Assembly (NCBI RefSeq): GCF_014596445.1
Contig: NZ_MECL01000002.1
Span: 62,001-126,000 of the forward strand
Direction: 5' to 3'
Source: Streptomyces sp. CBMA29
Lineage (GTDB): Bacteria; Actinomycetota; Actinomycetes; Streptomycetales; Streptomycetaceae
Length of the DNA: 64,000 nucleotides
In this document: one piece after another, positions 1-7,948 of the stretch
Layout of the letters: every line of letters begins with the position of its first letter
How positions within the stretch are numbered: the first letter of the stretch is position 1
The notes under the pieces: model-generated
Databases searched by the model: none
Told to the model about the DNA's origin: nothing
What the model saw: the letters and a program-made list of their open reading frames with translations, nothing else
Program-made: the position numbers and the translations under genes

Positions 1-23
1 CTCCGCGCTGCGGGAGGCCCGCC

Positions 24-326
24 GTGGCTAGCGGCTCTCACGGCGGTGAACTGCGTTCCTGGAGCCGCCGACGCGTCCTGACCGGCTACCGGCCGGGCGA
101 GTCCGACTCCTGGGAAGAGGCGTGGGAGGACATCCGCAACGGGTGGTCGGAGTCCGACTTTCAGGCACTGCTCGCCGAGCTGGACGCGGACGGCATCCAC
201 CAGCCGATTCTGCTCACCCACGACGGAGTGGTCCTGGACGGCCACGTCGCTCTGTGGTGGGCCGTGAGAAAGGATGTTGAGATCGTGCCGGTGGAAATCC
301 TGCCGCCGCCCCCGGAACCCGCGTGA
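24..326 (+). CDS. ParB/sulfiredoxin-fold small protein
   Basis: The 100-residue product has a C-terminal half resembling the ParB N-terminal fold: an I-x-x-P-I strand, then a short turn and the pattern VLDGHVALWWA, which matches the family's D-G-x-H/R-x-x-A-A helix, and finally a VPVEI strand. Such domains bind or hydrolyse nucleotides. The protein lacks the helix-turn-helix of true plasmid ParB, so partitioning is not implied. The GTG start lies near the window edge and an upstream start cannot be excluded. The fold is recognised by pattern only and the function is unknown. Confidence 0.6.
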   Translation: MASGSHGGELRSWSRRRVLTGYRPGESDSWEEAWEDIRNGWSESDFQALLAELDADGIHQPILLTHDGVVLDGHVALWWAVRKDVEIVPVEILPPPPEPA

Positions 327-437
327 ACCGGCCCGATGACCCCTACCGGGTCGACCTGGTCCGCGCGGACGCGTCCATCCGCACGCAGCGCTGGCGGATC
401 TGCCAACCGACGTACAGAAAGGGCTCGGAGCCAGACA

Positions 438-848
438 ATGAGGTACATGACGACCTACATACCCGACGGCGCCGAGATCCTCGCGGACGATGCGTGGCTA
501 CAGCGCCGAACGCACGGCGGTCACACCGTCGTCACCATCGGCGGGGAAATCGACGTGTACAGCGCTCCCTCCTTTCGCGACCGGATGCGGGAAATCATCG
601 ACGCCGGTGACGCTGACATCGTCCTCGACGTGGGCGCTGTTGATTTTTTCGACTCAACGGCGCTCGGGGTGCTCGTCGGCTGCCTCAAGCACCTCCGCAA
701 ATCACCGGGCAGGTACATCCGCGTTGCGTCGCCCCCCGAGGGGACAGTCCGGCACACGTTCCATGTATGCGGCCTTGACAGGGTCATCGCCTGCTACCCG
801 GACACGGCCTCCGCACTCGCCGGAGCAGACGACGAGCAGCGGATCTGA
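438..848 (+). CDS. STAS-domain anti-anti-sigma factor-like protein
   Basis: The 136-residue protein is a single STAS domain of the SpoIIAA/RsbV type. Visible are the beta strand HTVVTIGGEIDVYSAP, a helix FRDRMREII, the strand DIVLDVGAVDF and the phosphorylation-loop pattern DSTALG, with Ser73 at the position normally phosphorylated by an RsbW-type kinase. The ATG at 438 is chosen because GGAG sits 7 nt upstream; a longer in-frame reading begins with low-complexity basic residues and lacks such a site. In Streptomyces these proteins switch anti-sigma partners. An RsbW-like ATPase is encoded about 5 kb downstream, but partnership is only inferred. Confidence 0.8.
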   Translation: MRYMTTYIPDGAEILADDAWLQRRTHGGHTVVTIGGEIDVYSAPSFRDRMREIIDAGDADIVLDVGAVDFFDSTALGVLVGCLKHLRKSPGRYIRVASPPEGTVRHTFHVCGLDRVIACYPDTASALAGADDEQRI

Positions 849-852
849 AGCC

Positions 853-892
853 GACGTCCCCGGCTCCTTCCGCCTAAAGGGCCGGGGACGTC
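853..892 (+). terminator. Hairpin after STAS gene
   Basis: A perfect 12-bp inverted repeat (GACGTCCCCGGC with GCCGGGGACGTC) with a 16-nt loop lies 5 nt after the stop codon. No U-tract follows, as is common for actinobacterial terminators. Confidence 0.6.
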
Positions 893-1025
893 TCAACCGC
901 GGTACAAGCGAGCACCGTGACACCGGGTGAGCACGTACGCGCCGAATCGGCATCAGACGGACGGTCCGATACCGGACAACTTAGACAACCCCACCGGCGG
1001 GCACGTACACAGAGAGTGAGATCTT

Positions 1026-1793
1026 GTGATCAGGTATTACGGTGCAGACGGCCAGCCGCTCGCACCGGACGACGTCGAGGCATTTCTGAACGACCTGGCC
1101 GCCCGCCGGATCGGGCTGGACAACGTCACCGCCCCGGACGGCGCCCGCTGGGAGATCAGCACCATTCATACCGTGGTGGACTACCAGGCCGTCCCCGGCG
1201 GACCGCCGGTCACACGGGAGACCATGGTCACCTACGCTCCGGCCGCAGGACCCGACTGGAGATGCATCCAGCGCCATTCGGGTCAGGAGACCGCAGTCGC
1301 GGTGCACGCCCTGGCCCTCGACGCCGCGAACGCCCACGTCCGGGAACGGCGCGAGTTCCAGCGGCGCATGTCGCTGGACCCCAGCGCCGGGCAGGAATGC
1401 GTACTCGATCTGAACGGTGTGCCCGTCCCGTACGTCTACGGGCTGGACGGAAAGCCGACCGACCTCATGACAGGCGCCAGCCTCTTCGAGGACATCGAGA
1501 AACGCACCCTGCGATCCGACACCGTGCAGACAGCCGAAGGCCCCTGCCAGGTCCGCACCGTCTTTTTCGTCTACGACGACGCCGCCGCCGTCTGCCAGCC
1601 GGACCCGCTCGGCCCGAAACTGTGGGGGACGGCGCTCGTCATCGCGAACAACGTTCTGCGGCCCATCGCGGAGTACCGGAGCCCGCAGGCCGCCGACAGC
1701 GGCCACGCCCAGGCGGTCGCGCGGCTGCGCGGCGGCGAACTCCCGTCCCACCTACGACTGCTGAAAGGCGCCCGCCGTGCCCTCTGTCCGTGA
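1026..1793 (+). CDS. Hypothetical protein, 255 aa
   Basis: No family is recognised. The protein is soluble, without signal peptide or membrane segment, and has an even mix of strands and helices; around residues 140-160 it carries a YVYGLDGKPTDLMTG segment. A GTG start at 1026 follows a purine-rich GAGAGTGAG. Its end overlaps the Nudix-like gene by 17 nt, so the two are probably co-translated and may act together. Confidence 0.7.
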   Translation: MIRYYGADGQPLAPDDVEAFLNDLAARRIGLDNVTAPDGARWEISTIHTVVDYQAVPGGPPVTRETMVTYAPAAGPDWRCIQRHSGQETAVAVHALALDAANAHVRERREFQRRMSLDPSAGQECVLDLNGVPVPYVYGLDGKPTDLMTGASLFEDIEKRTLRSDTVQTAEGPCQVRTVFFVYDDAAAVCQPDPLGPKLWGTALVIANNVLRPIAEYRSPQAADSGHAQAVARLRGGELPSHLRLLKGARRALCP

Positions 1794-2331
1794 GTCCCTC
1801 ATCGACGCCTACGCGCTGTATGTCACCGCCTACCCGCGCGAAATGCCGCGCCTGAGGACGCTGACCTCCACTCTCCTGTACAGCCAGGAGGACCCCACGG
1901 ACCCCGCTGTGGAACCCGCGCACGTCACCGCCAGCGCGGTCCTCCTTGGCCCCGACAACCGGGTGCTCCTCGCGGCCGACCTCGGCCGGTGGGTACTCCC
2001 GGGCGGCCACGCCGACCCCGAGGACGGCACGCTCCTCGACACCGCGCGCCGACACCTCGCCGAGGTGACAGGACTGCCTGAACACAGCTTCGTCACCGCG
2101 CACCTCCACGGCTCCGTCCCCCTCCACTACCACGAGATGGACGTGAGAGCACCGGACGGAGACCACCTCCACCGCGCCTTCGTGTACCTTTTCCGGCTGA
2201 GTGCGATGTTCGGCCAGGCGAGCGGGCGCAGGATCGACGGGCGTCCGGAGGATTTCCGGTGGTCCGACCCTGTGATCTTCCGCGACGACGAAATCCTCTA
2301 CACCAAGCTTGCCGAGGTGGCCGCCGCATGA
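1777..2331 (+). CDS. Nudix-fold hydrolase-like protein
   Basis: The 184-residue protein has the Nudix architecture: a strand TASAVLLG, the strand VLLAADLGRWVLPGG and a loop-helix corresponding to the Nudix box at about residues 76-100. The box is degenerate: Glu96 is retained, but the adjacent metal-binding Glu is Val97 and the preceding R-E pair is R-H. Catalysis is therefore doubtful and it may be a binding or regulatory Nudix domain. It overlaps the preceding gene by 17 nt and the following one by 4 nt, forming a tight three-gene unit. Confidence 0.7.
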   Translation: MPSVRESLIDAYALYVTAYPREMPRLRTLTSTLLYSQEDPTDPAVEPAHVTASAVLLGPDNRVLLAADLGRWVLPGGHADPEDGTLLDTARRHLAEVTGLPEHSFVTAHLHGSVPLHYHEMDVRAPDGDHLHRAFVYLFRLSAMFGQASGRRIDGRPEDFRWSDPVIFRDDEILYTKLAEVAAA

Positions 2332-2660
2332 CCGCGTATTTCGGTGAGCCCTGGGATTCAGAACTCTGCGACAGCGGGCTGCACGTCGCCACTCCCCTAG
2401 GAACCCAGTGCGCCAACTGCGACCTCCCTGTCCAGATGGGCGATCAAGGCGTCCTCATTTCCGGCTACGACGGAACCGGTGTGATCACGACGGCATGGCA
2501 TCTCGACTGCCACCTCCGGTCCATCATGGGGTGCCCGGCGCACATTCGCGGCGAGGGTACATGCGCGGACGGTCACGGAGGAGCCGTAAGTGCGCCCCGC
2601 ACACCGGAAGAGAAACGGGCCGAGGCATTGCAGGTCTGGGATCTCCTGCACGCCCGTTAG
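2328..2660 (+). CDS. Small Cys/His-rich protein
   Basis: The 110-residue product starts at an ATG overlapping the previous stop (ATGA). It has a CANC pair near residue 29 and a WHLDCHL segment about 35 residues later, a spacing compatible with one treble-clef or LIM-like zinc site. No catalytic motif is seen and the function is unknown. Its last 4 bases overlap the convergent minus-strand gene. Confidence 0.6.
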   Translation: MTAYFGEPWDSELCDSGLHVATPLGTQCANCDLPVQMGDQGVLISGYDGTGVITTAWHLDCHLRSIMGCPAHIRGEGTCADGHGGAVSAPRTPEEKRAEALQVWDLLHAR

Positions 2661-3013
2661 TCGTCTGTCGGCCCGCCGTCCTCACGCGGCCGGGCCCAGC
2701 GCCATTCCTCCCCGTCGAACAGCAGGTCGTTCACGGGGCTCCTGTGGTGCGGGCAGGCGAGCCTAGTGCCCGCTGTTTTCTGGCCGGGGTGCAGTGCCTC
2801 CCAACTGACGATCGCGCCCGTGCAGCAGCGCATCAGATCTCCCTGGCGGATGCTCGGGACGTACTCGGGGTCGCCCAGGACGACAGCGGTGTAGGCGTAG
2901 CAAGTGTCGCAATAGCCGAATTCGGCGTAGTGCGGCGTGCTGAACGGGTTTTTGCAGTCCGGGCATACGGCACCGGACTCCTGCGTCTGATCCATTGCGG
3001 AATAGTAAGGCAT
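2657..3013 (-). CDS. Zinc-ribbon-type hypothetical protein
   Basis: The 118-residue protein has CPDC near residue 17 and CDTC about 18 residues later, a likely zinc ribbon, followed by a CC pair and a CPHH motif near residue 87. These four paired ligand sets suggest a metal-binding structural domain. The ATG at 3013 is preceded by a weak GGTGAAAG; an internal ATG at 2995 is an alternative. Function is unknown. Confidence 0.6.
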   Translation of the reverse strand: MPYYSAMDQTQESGAVCPDCKNPFSTPHYAEFGYCDTCYAYTAVVLGDPEYVPSIRQGDLMRCCTGAIVSWEALHPGQKTAGTRLACPHHRSPVNDLLFDGEEWRWARPREDGGPTDD

Positions 3014-3100
3014 CTTTCACCCGCGCCAAGCCGGTGCGATAAAACGATGAGAGATGGCTATGTACACCGTACGGCCTAACGACTCACCGTTTCGAGTGAC

Positions 3101-3433
3101 ATGAATCAGCCCGACTCAGCTACAGGGCCTACACTCCCCGCCATGCCTCAGAAGAACAAGCCGCGCACGACGCGCCCGTCACCCCCACTGCCGCCCCAGC
3201 CGCCCCTGATTGACCGGGTAGTCAATTGCCTTCACGAATCCGGAGTGGCGGCGCTCGCACTTCGCGATATCGCCCGCATCCTGAACGTTCGTATTACGGC
3301 GGTCGACAAAGCAGTTCTCGAACTCAGGAAAAGCCGCATCGTCAACGGAACGCTGGATGCCCTGTACCTCACCAAGCACGGCGAGGCGTACGCACAGCGC
3401 AACCGGGGCAGCATCACCGGACTCCGCACGTGA
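3101..3433 (+). CDS. Small winged-helix-like DNA-binding protein
   Basis: After a proline-rich N-terminus the protein has a compact helical region (DRVVNCLHESGVAALALRD, IARILNVRITAVDKAVLEL) ending in a short wing-like segment (IVNGTLDALYLTKHG). This reads as a winged helix-turn-helix. The start is uncertain. ATG 3101 gives 110 aa; ATG 3143 gives 96 aa and lies 7 nt after TACACT (3130-3135), a plausible -10 for a leaderless transcript. The downstream gene overlaps its stop by 4 nt. Confidence 0.6.
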   Translation: MNQPDSATGPTLPAMPQKNKPRTTRPSPPLPPQPPLIDRVVNCLHESGVAALALRDIARILNVRITAVDKAVLELRKSRIVNGTLDALYLTKHGEAYAQRNRGSITGLRT

Positions 3434-3810
3434 GCGACTGCGTCGCGACCGGCACTGAGCAGCTCCTGGCCGACGTCCTGGCCGCACTCATCACCCACCA
3501 GCACCAGCTCCCGCCCGACATCGTCGGACGCGTTTTCCTTGCCGCAGGGCCCGGCCTGCTCCACCGCGTGCCGCCCGGCCGCGTCGACACGCCCCTGCTG
3601 CACGGCGGCCCCACCGCCGCCACCGCGCAGACGCACGTGTGGTGGGACGGTCCCGCCCCCTACGCCGGAACCGGCGTCCGCCGCGACCTCGTGGAGGGCG
3701 TCCGCGCAGGATGGCGCAGGATATGGCCGGAGGCCAGCCCTCGCTACGCCAGCGTCGCGGCCTGGGTCGCCGCATGCGATGTCGCCAAAATCCTCGACGC
3801 CGAAAAATGA
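3430..3810 (+). CDS. Hypothetical protein, 126 aa
   Basis: The gene starts at a GTG overlapping the upstream stop (GTGA), so it is translationally coupled to the winged-helix gene. The product is mostly helical with a Trp-rich C-terminal half (WWDG, GWRRIWPEASP). No family is recognised. Confidence 0.55.
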   Translation: MSDCVATGTEQLLADVLAALITHQHQLPPDIVGRVFLAAGPGLLHRVPPGRVDTPLLHGGPTAATAQTHVWWDGPAPYAGTGVRRDLVEGVRAGWRRIWPEASPRYASVAAWVAACDVAKILDAEK

Positions 3811-3856
3811 CCGGCATTATCGGCGTGGCCGGATCATAGGGAAGGAGGAGGTTCTC

Positions 3857-4129
3857 ATGCCCCTGGTACAGCCGCGCCGGACCGGCGGGTGGACGGACGC
3901 CCGCCATACGCCCACGCCCACGCCCACGCATGCGCACACCACACTCGACCGCGCGTGGCCGACCGAGCTGCCGTCCGCCGACCAGCTTCCACGCCGACAG
4001 CCGGACGCCCCCGGCACGCAGCCGGTACGCGGTTGGCCCACGCGCGGCGCTCTCGGTCTCAGCGCGGCCGTCACCGGCAATCCCGCCAACGCCGACGGCA
4101 GAGCCTCGGTCTACGGCATCCCCGGCTGA
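3857..4129 (+). CDS. Small proline-rich hypothetical protein
   Basis: The 90-residue product is preceded by a strong AAGGAGGAGG site 5 nt before ATG 3857. It is rich in Pro, Thr, Arg and His, including an alternating Thr-Pro tract followed by HAH, and looks disordered. No family is recognised. A strong hairpin follows at 4142-4178. Confidence 0.5.
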   Translation: MPLVQPRRTGGWTDARHTPTPTPTHAHTTLDRAWPTELPSADQLPRRQPDAPGTQPVRGWPTRGALGLSAAVTGNPANADGRASVYGIPG

Positions 4130-4141
4130 CCGCAGTCAGGA

Positions 4142-4178
4142 CGAAGGGCCCGGCCTCCGGGAGAGGTCGGGCTCTTCG
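4142..4178. terminator. Bidirectional terminator hairpin
   Basis: A 15-bp stem with two G-U pairs and a 7-nt loop lies between convergent genes ending at 4129 (+) and 4188 (-). Confidence 0.7.
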
Positions 4179-4187
4179 CCGTTGCGC

Positions 4188-4409
4188 CTAGACGCTCTTC
4201 TGCCCCGCGAATTCGGCGAACGCCGTCCAGGCGTCCGCCGAGAACCGCAGCACCGGTCCCTGTGGGTCCTTGGAGTCACGCACTGCCATACCGGCGGTGT
4301 GCCCGTCGGCAACGAGCGGCGTCACCTCTACACATGCCTGCTGGGCGTCCTGGCTGGCGCTGGCCTTGAACCAAGCCGCGTCAGTCAGGTCAATGGTTTC
4401 GAGTCTCAT
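4188..4409 (-). CDS. DUF397 protein
   Basis: This 73-residue protein shows the full DUF397 pattern: W-F-K-A-S-A-S, then CVEVTPL, VAVRDSK-like AVRDSKDPQGP, VLRFSADAW and AFAEF. DUF397 proteins of Streptomyces are typically encoded directly after an XRE/DUF5753 regulator and are thought to be its partner or antagonist. Here the gene follows such a regulator with only 1 nt between stop and start, so the two form one operon. Confidence 0.9.
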   Translation of the reverse strand: MRLETIDLTDAAWFKASASQDAQQACVEVTPLVADGHTAGMAVRDSKDPQGPVLRFSADAWTAFAEFAGQKSV

Positions 4410-4410
4410 G

Positions 4411-5274
4411 TCACAGTCCCTTACGAATTTCTTCTAGAAGTGCCAGCGAGTCGTCGCTGTCCAGAGCCGCTCCGGAAAGAGCCGAGAAACGGCGCTGTCC
4501 TAGCGCGACTTCCTCTCTCTTCTCCTCGAAGGAGATAGCGTCGCCAACGTCGGAGTGCAGAACCGTCGGCCGCGTGTCTCCAAATTCGAGGATTGAGAAA
4601 TCACCGCACAGCGCGGTGGCTGCCCCCGCCGAGAAGGGCAGGATCTGAAATGTCACGTCCTTCCGGAGAGCTGCCCAGCGTAGATGCGCGAGCTGGCCCT
4701 GCATCGCCTGGGTACCGCCCACCACTGTACGCAGGACACCTTCCGTGATCAGGACGTGGACGCCGAGTAGCGCGGGCTGGCTGAACAGCTCTTCCCCTCT
4801 GCGCTGTCGAACCTCGATCAGCGCAGAGGTACGGTCGGTGCCCCGCTCCTCCACGCGGAACGCGAAGAGCGCCTCCGTGTAGGCACGCGTCTGCAACCAG
4901 CCGGGCACTGCGCTGCTAGACGCGGTGCAGATGTGTTCGACCATGCTTTCGTAGTCGATGAGCTGCTCCAGGCTCCTCGACATGTACGCCAGATACGAGT
5001 CCCACCAAGCGCCACCGGCCCGTTTCCCGTCAGCGATCAATTGACGAAACGCGTCGCGATTCTCCGCAGCCACCGTGTAGAGGTCGAGCATCGCTGTAAG
5101 TTCGTCGTCGGACGGCCATCCCCGGCCGCGTTCCAGGTACGACAGTCGGTGCCGCCCGGTAAATCCCAGCCGCTCGGCTGCGGTCGGTTGGTCGAGACCT
5201 GTCGCAGCACGCAGTTGCTTGAGCAGAACAGCGAAGGCGCTCATCGCCCGCACCTCAGCGGTCTTGACGGGCAT
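4411..5274 (-). CDS. XRE-family regulator with DUF5753 domain
   Basis: The 287-residue protein has an N-terminal helix-turn-helix (about residues 14-70: LLKQLRAATGLDQPTAAERLG and LSYLERGRGWPS) and a long C-terminal DUF5753 domain, marked by EHICTASSSAVPGWLQT, YTEALF and LRVV-type segments. This is the standard Streptomyces regulator paired with DUF397. An internal ATG at 5244 is an alternative start that better fits the domain boundary. It is divergent from the RsbW-like gene across a 274-bp spacer. Confidence 0.9.
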   Translation of the reverse strand: MPVKTAEVRAMSAFAVLLKQLRAATGLDQPTAAERLGFTGRHRLSYLERGRGWPSDDELTAMLDLYTVAAENRDAFRQLIADGKRAGGAWWDSYLAYMSRSLEQLIDYESMVEHICTASSSAVPGWLQTRAYTEALFAFRVEERGTDRTSALIEVRQRRGEELFSQPALLGVHVLITEGVLRTVVGGTQAMQGQLAHLRWAALRKDVTFQILPFSAGAATALCGDFSILEFGDTRPTVLHSDVGDAISFEEKREEVALGQRRFSALSGAALDSDDSLALLEEIRKGL

Positions 5275-5435
5275 GACTCTCCCTGGGCGGCTGGCAGATT
5301 GGCATATGTAGCAGGGTAGCTTGCCGCACTGGAGTCAACAGCGCGGCAGGTCTGATCAACGGCCCGGCGTAGCACAGGTCTTGAGACGCTGTCACTCGTG
5401 CGGGGCCTCTTGACCGGAACATTTCGCGTTGGGGT

Positions 5436-5456
5436 TGCGCGCGCAGTGCGCGCGCA
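5436..5456. repeat. Tandem 10-bp palindromes
   Basis: Two copies of the self-complementary TGCGCGCGCA are separated by one G. They lie between the divergent XRE regulator and the RsbW-like gene, so they may be an operator, but this is inference from position and symmetry only. Confidence 0.4.
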
Positions 5457-5548
5457 CTCACACTAGCCGGTACGCGACTCTGCGCGTCGGGCACGTGACG
5501 AATTGCTAGATGTGCCGTGGGGCGCGCTCTGCACAGGAGGTCAGATCC

Positions 5549-5998
5549 GTGATCAGCGCCACCACTGAGTCACCCCCACCCACAGAGGCCCCTCGCCCGT
5601 GCGGCCCGCTCTACGCCGCGTGCGGTTTCCCCCCGGAGCTGGCGTCGGTCCCCCACTGCCGCGTCTGGTTGGCCAAGCGTTTATCCGAGCTGCGGGTCGT
5701 GGGGGAGCCGGTCGATGTGCTCCTCCTCATCGCGGACGAGCTTGCGGCGAACGCCGTCCGCCACGGTTGTGGGGAGTTCGAGATCCTGTGCTATCAGCCG
5801 TACGGCGGGTGTGTGCGCATCGCGGTCCGTGACTGGGAGCCCAGGCAACCGAAGCTCCGTGAGGCGACGGAGGACGCGGAGACCGGCCGGGGCCTGCACC
5901 TGGTAGCCGCATTGTCGGAGTGGTGGGGTTTTCAGCCGCTTCCGACCGGCAAGGTCGTGATGGCCGACGCGCGGGCGACCGACGTGCGAGTGGCCTGA
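5549..5998 (+). CDS. RsbW-like ATP-binding regulatory protein
   Basis: The 149-residue protein is a HATPase_c domain of the Streptomyces anti-sigma/regulator kinase type. The N-box is visible as LLIADELAANAVRHG, with the Glu and Asn that bind Mg-ATP. The G-box is TGRGLHLVAALSEWWG. The GTG at 5549 is chosen because AGGAGG stands 8 nt upstream; an ATG at 5510 has no such site. Such proteins bind sigma factors or STAS antagonists, but no target is encoded next to it. Confidence 0.85.
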   Translation: MISATTESPPPTEAPRPCGPLYAACGFPPELASVPHCRVWLAKRLSELRVVGEPVDVLLLIADELAANAVRHGCGEFEILCYQPYGGCVRIAVRDWEPRQPKLREATEDAETGRGLHLVAALSEWWGFQPLPTGKVVMADARATDVRVA

Positions 5999-6402
5999 TG
6001 TCCCCGCACCCCGTAAGCGAGCGCGTGGCGTTCCGGATTCTCGAAATCCGCGACGGCGACGACGAGTACGACGTGCAGGTGCGCGGCACCCACCTGGCCG
6101 AGCTGGCTCTCCAGGTACTCCCCCATCTGACGACTCGTGAGCTGGCGGTCCTTGGCATCGCGGTCCTGCGAAGGACACGTGGTGCCGATCCGGGGGCCGC
6201 CGACCTGCTGACGTACCTCTCGGGCATATCGGCTATGCCCGACGTGCCCGCCGCGCACCCGAGCGTCTCCCCCTTTGACGCTCGGGCCGCGCTGGCGGCA
6301 ACGACTCCCGCGCTGGCGGCTGCGGCTCAGCCCGCCGGTGCGGAAGGTCTGGCGGCGGCTGCGTCATCTGCCCCAGACGCTCCGGTGCCAACGCCGGAGT
6401 AA
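5998..6402 (+). CDS. Hypothetical protein coupled to RsbW-like gene
   Basis: The ATG overlaps the preceding stop (TGATG), implying translational coupling. The 134-residue product has a folded N-terminal half of strands and helices (FRILEIRDGDDEYDVQVRG, LAELALQVLPHL) and an Ala/Pro-rich disordered tail. No family is recognised; it may be an accessory to the ATP-binding protein. Confidence 0.65.
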   Translation: MSPHPVSERVAFRILEIRDGDDEYDVQVRGTHLAELALQVLPHLTTRELAVLGIAVLRRTRGADPGAADLLTYLSGISAMPDVPAAHPSVSPFDARAALAATTPALAAAAQPAGAEGLAAAASSAPDAPVPTPE

Positions 6403-6404
6403 CC

Positions 6405-6453
6405 GGACCTCCCCGGCCGTCCCTTCAGGAGACGGGCGTGGCCGGGGAGGTCC
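6405..6453 (+). terminator. Strong terminator hairpin
   Basis: A perfect 14-bp inverted repeat (GGACCTCCCCGGCC with GGCCGGGGAGGTCC) begins 3 nt after the preceding stop codon and has a 21-nt loop. There is no U-tract. Confidence 0.75.
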
Positions 6454-6713
6454 CGGTCCCCGAATACGGCTTTCCCTAACGCCCTAGCGAGGAATGCTGG
6501 CCTGAAGCGCCTGTGACTGCACACTGAGCACGGTTACCGGATTGGCTTTTACCATTTCAGCCAGTCCGGAAATTCTCATGCCTCCAAGAATAACGGCACG
6601 CATTGAATTGAGCCAATAACTGCGGCAGCCTTCCAATTTGTCTTCCAGCGGGTCTAGCCTCGTTTTCAGCGGCCCGCACGGTCGCTGAACGAGTCTCCCA
6701 GAAGGGCGTTTCT
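6454..6713 (+). other. Intergenic leader region before DUF397-like gene
   Basis: Together with the terminator this is a stretch of just over 300 bp without a gene, less GC-rich than its flanks. It contains an 11-bp inverted repeat at 6537-6569 (one G-U pair) and TAGCCT at 6655-6660, which could be a -10 element for the gene at 6714. No tRNA or coding frame with a ribosome site is seen. Confidence 0.45.
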
Positions 6714-6968
6714 ATGAGCACGAACAACAACCACACCGCGAGGGTCCTGTCCGAATTCACCGTCGAGGGGTTCGACGGCGTGACGTGGGTCAAGTCATCC
6801 GCGTCGACCCCCGGCACCCTGGACGACTCCGTGGCACTGGCCAAGCTGCCCGACGGTGACATCGCGCTGGCCGACACCAAGACCGGCGCCGCGCTGACGT
6901 TCAACCCCGGCGAGCTGGCTGCGTGGATCGAGGGCGCCAAGAACGGCGAGTTCGACCACCTGATCTGA
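6714..6968 (+). CDS. DUF397-like small protein
   Basis: The 84-residue product matches the DUF397 pattern loosely: GVTWVKSSAS, a strand SVALAKL, the segment IALADTKTG in place of the usual AVRDSKDP, and ALTFNPGELAAW. The family's conserved CVEVA cysteine is missing. No XRE partner is adjacent. The next gene encodes a JmjC oxygenase, separated by a hairpin. The small size, hairpin and oxygenase together resemble a precursor-and-modifier arrangement, which is a hypothesis. AGAAGGG precedes the ATG. Confidence 0.75.
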   Translation: MSTNNNHTARVLSEFTVEGFDGVTWVKSSASTPGTLDDSVALAKLPDGDIALADTKTGAALTFNPGELAAWIEGAKNGEFDHLI

Positions 6969-6992
6969 CCGAGCAGCACCACCCCGCAGACC

Positions 6993-7027
6993 GGCGGCCT
7001 CCCCGGAAACCCCGTGGGGAGGCCGCC
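6993..7027 (+). terminator. Hairpin between DUF397-like and JmjC genes
   Basis: A perfect 12-bp stem (GGCGGCCTCCCC with GGGGAGGCCGCC) with an 11-nt loop lies 24 nt after the DUF397-like stop. It could attenuate transcription into the JmjC gene and so keep the small protein in excess. Confidence 0.6.
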
Positions 7028-7058
7028 GCCGCATTCCCCCGTACGAACGGAGACATTC

Positions 7059-7904
7059 GTGTCAGCCATTTCCGAACTCACCGGCCACGGCGGCACCTTC
7101 GCCGACGGCTGGCCCGCTACGCCGCAGGTCTACACCGCCTCCATGGACCTGTCGAGCCTGTTCTCCCCTGAGGCGGCCCGAACCGTCCTCACCGACCCGC
7201 AGTACCGGCCCAAGTCGATGGGCATGGTCCGCGACGGCGCCCTGACCGGCGAGCCGAGCGACGCCGAGCACGACAAGAGCACCCTCGGGCTCAACGGCAT
7301 GCACGTGGCGTGGCCGCCGATCGCCGAGTTCGCCAGCCGCTTGTCGGTGGAGCTGGGGCACCCGATGACCGGCAACGTCTACCGGACGCCCCCGAACAGC
7401 CGGGGGTACGGCCCTCACTGGGACACCCATCATGTCTTCCTCGCCCAGGTGACCGGGCTGAAGCACTGGCACCTGTTCGAGCCCGTGTTCCCGACCCCCG
7501 GCGAGGAGCACAACTGGGTGTCGGTCGGCATCACCGACGAGCAGCGTAAGCACTTCCTCAACGACAGCCCGGACATCTCGGTCGGCCTCCGCGCCGGGCA
7601 GGTGCTGTACATACCGCGCGGCTGGATTCACTTCGGGGACACCAGCGACGAGCAGAGCCTGCACGTCACCCTGGGCGCGCACCTCACCGACCGCTCTTGG
7701 CTGCTCGGGCAATTGCTGGACGCGGCCCGCGTCGACCCTTCGATCCGCGTCGAGCTGCCGCCGCTGCTCGGCGAGAGCGACTTCGAAGATCACGTGGGCG
7801 ACGCGGCCTCCGCGTTCCTGGAGTGGCTCGGCACTCCGGCCGGGGCCGAGGCCGTCCGCTCGCTGGCACAGCGCAGCAGTGACCGGGCTCGGACGACGCA
7901 GTGA
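7059..7904 (+). CDS. JmjC/cupin-4 2-oxoglutarate-dependent oxygenase
   Basis: The 281-residue protein belongs to the cupin_4/JmjC hydroxylase class (ribosomal oxygenase RoxA/YcfD-like). The iron-binding HxD is seen as His120-Trp-Asp122 in GYGPHWDTHHVF, and the distal His is probably His191 in YIPRGWIHFG. The GTG at 7059 has CGGAG 7 nt upstream. These enzymes hydroxylate protein or peptide side chains using Fe(II), oxygen and 2-oxoglutarate. The adjacent DUF397-like protein is the obvious candidate substrate by position only. Confidence 0.85.
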   Translation: MSAISELTGHGGTFADGWPATPQVYTASMDLSSLFSPEAARTVLTDPQYRPKSMGMVRDGALTGEPSDAEHDKSTLGLNGMHVAWPPIAEFASRLSVELGHPMTGNVYRTPPNSRGYGPHWDTHHVFLAQVTGLKHWHLFEPVFPTPGEEHNWVSVGITDEQRKHFLNDSPDISVGLRAGQVLYIPRGWIHFGDTSDEQSLHVTLGAHLTDRSWLLGQLLDAARVDPSIRVELPPLLGESDFEDHVGDAASAFLEWLGTPAGAEAVRSLAQRSSDRARTTQ

Positions 7905-7948
7905 CGGAGAAGCCCGGCTAGGCTGGACCCCATCGGAGGCAGGACGGC

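Noticed and set aside
323-610. Small frame starting at GTG 323, overlapping the ParB-like stop
   Set aside because: Its first 40 residues look protein-like, but the rest overlaps the STAS domain out of frame and becomes Arg-rich low complexity; no ribosome site decides for it.
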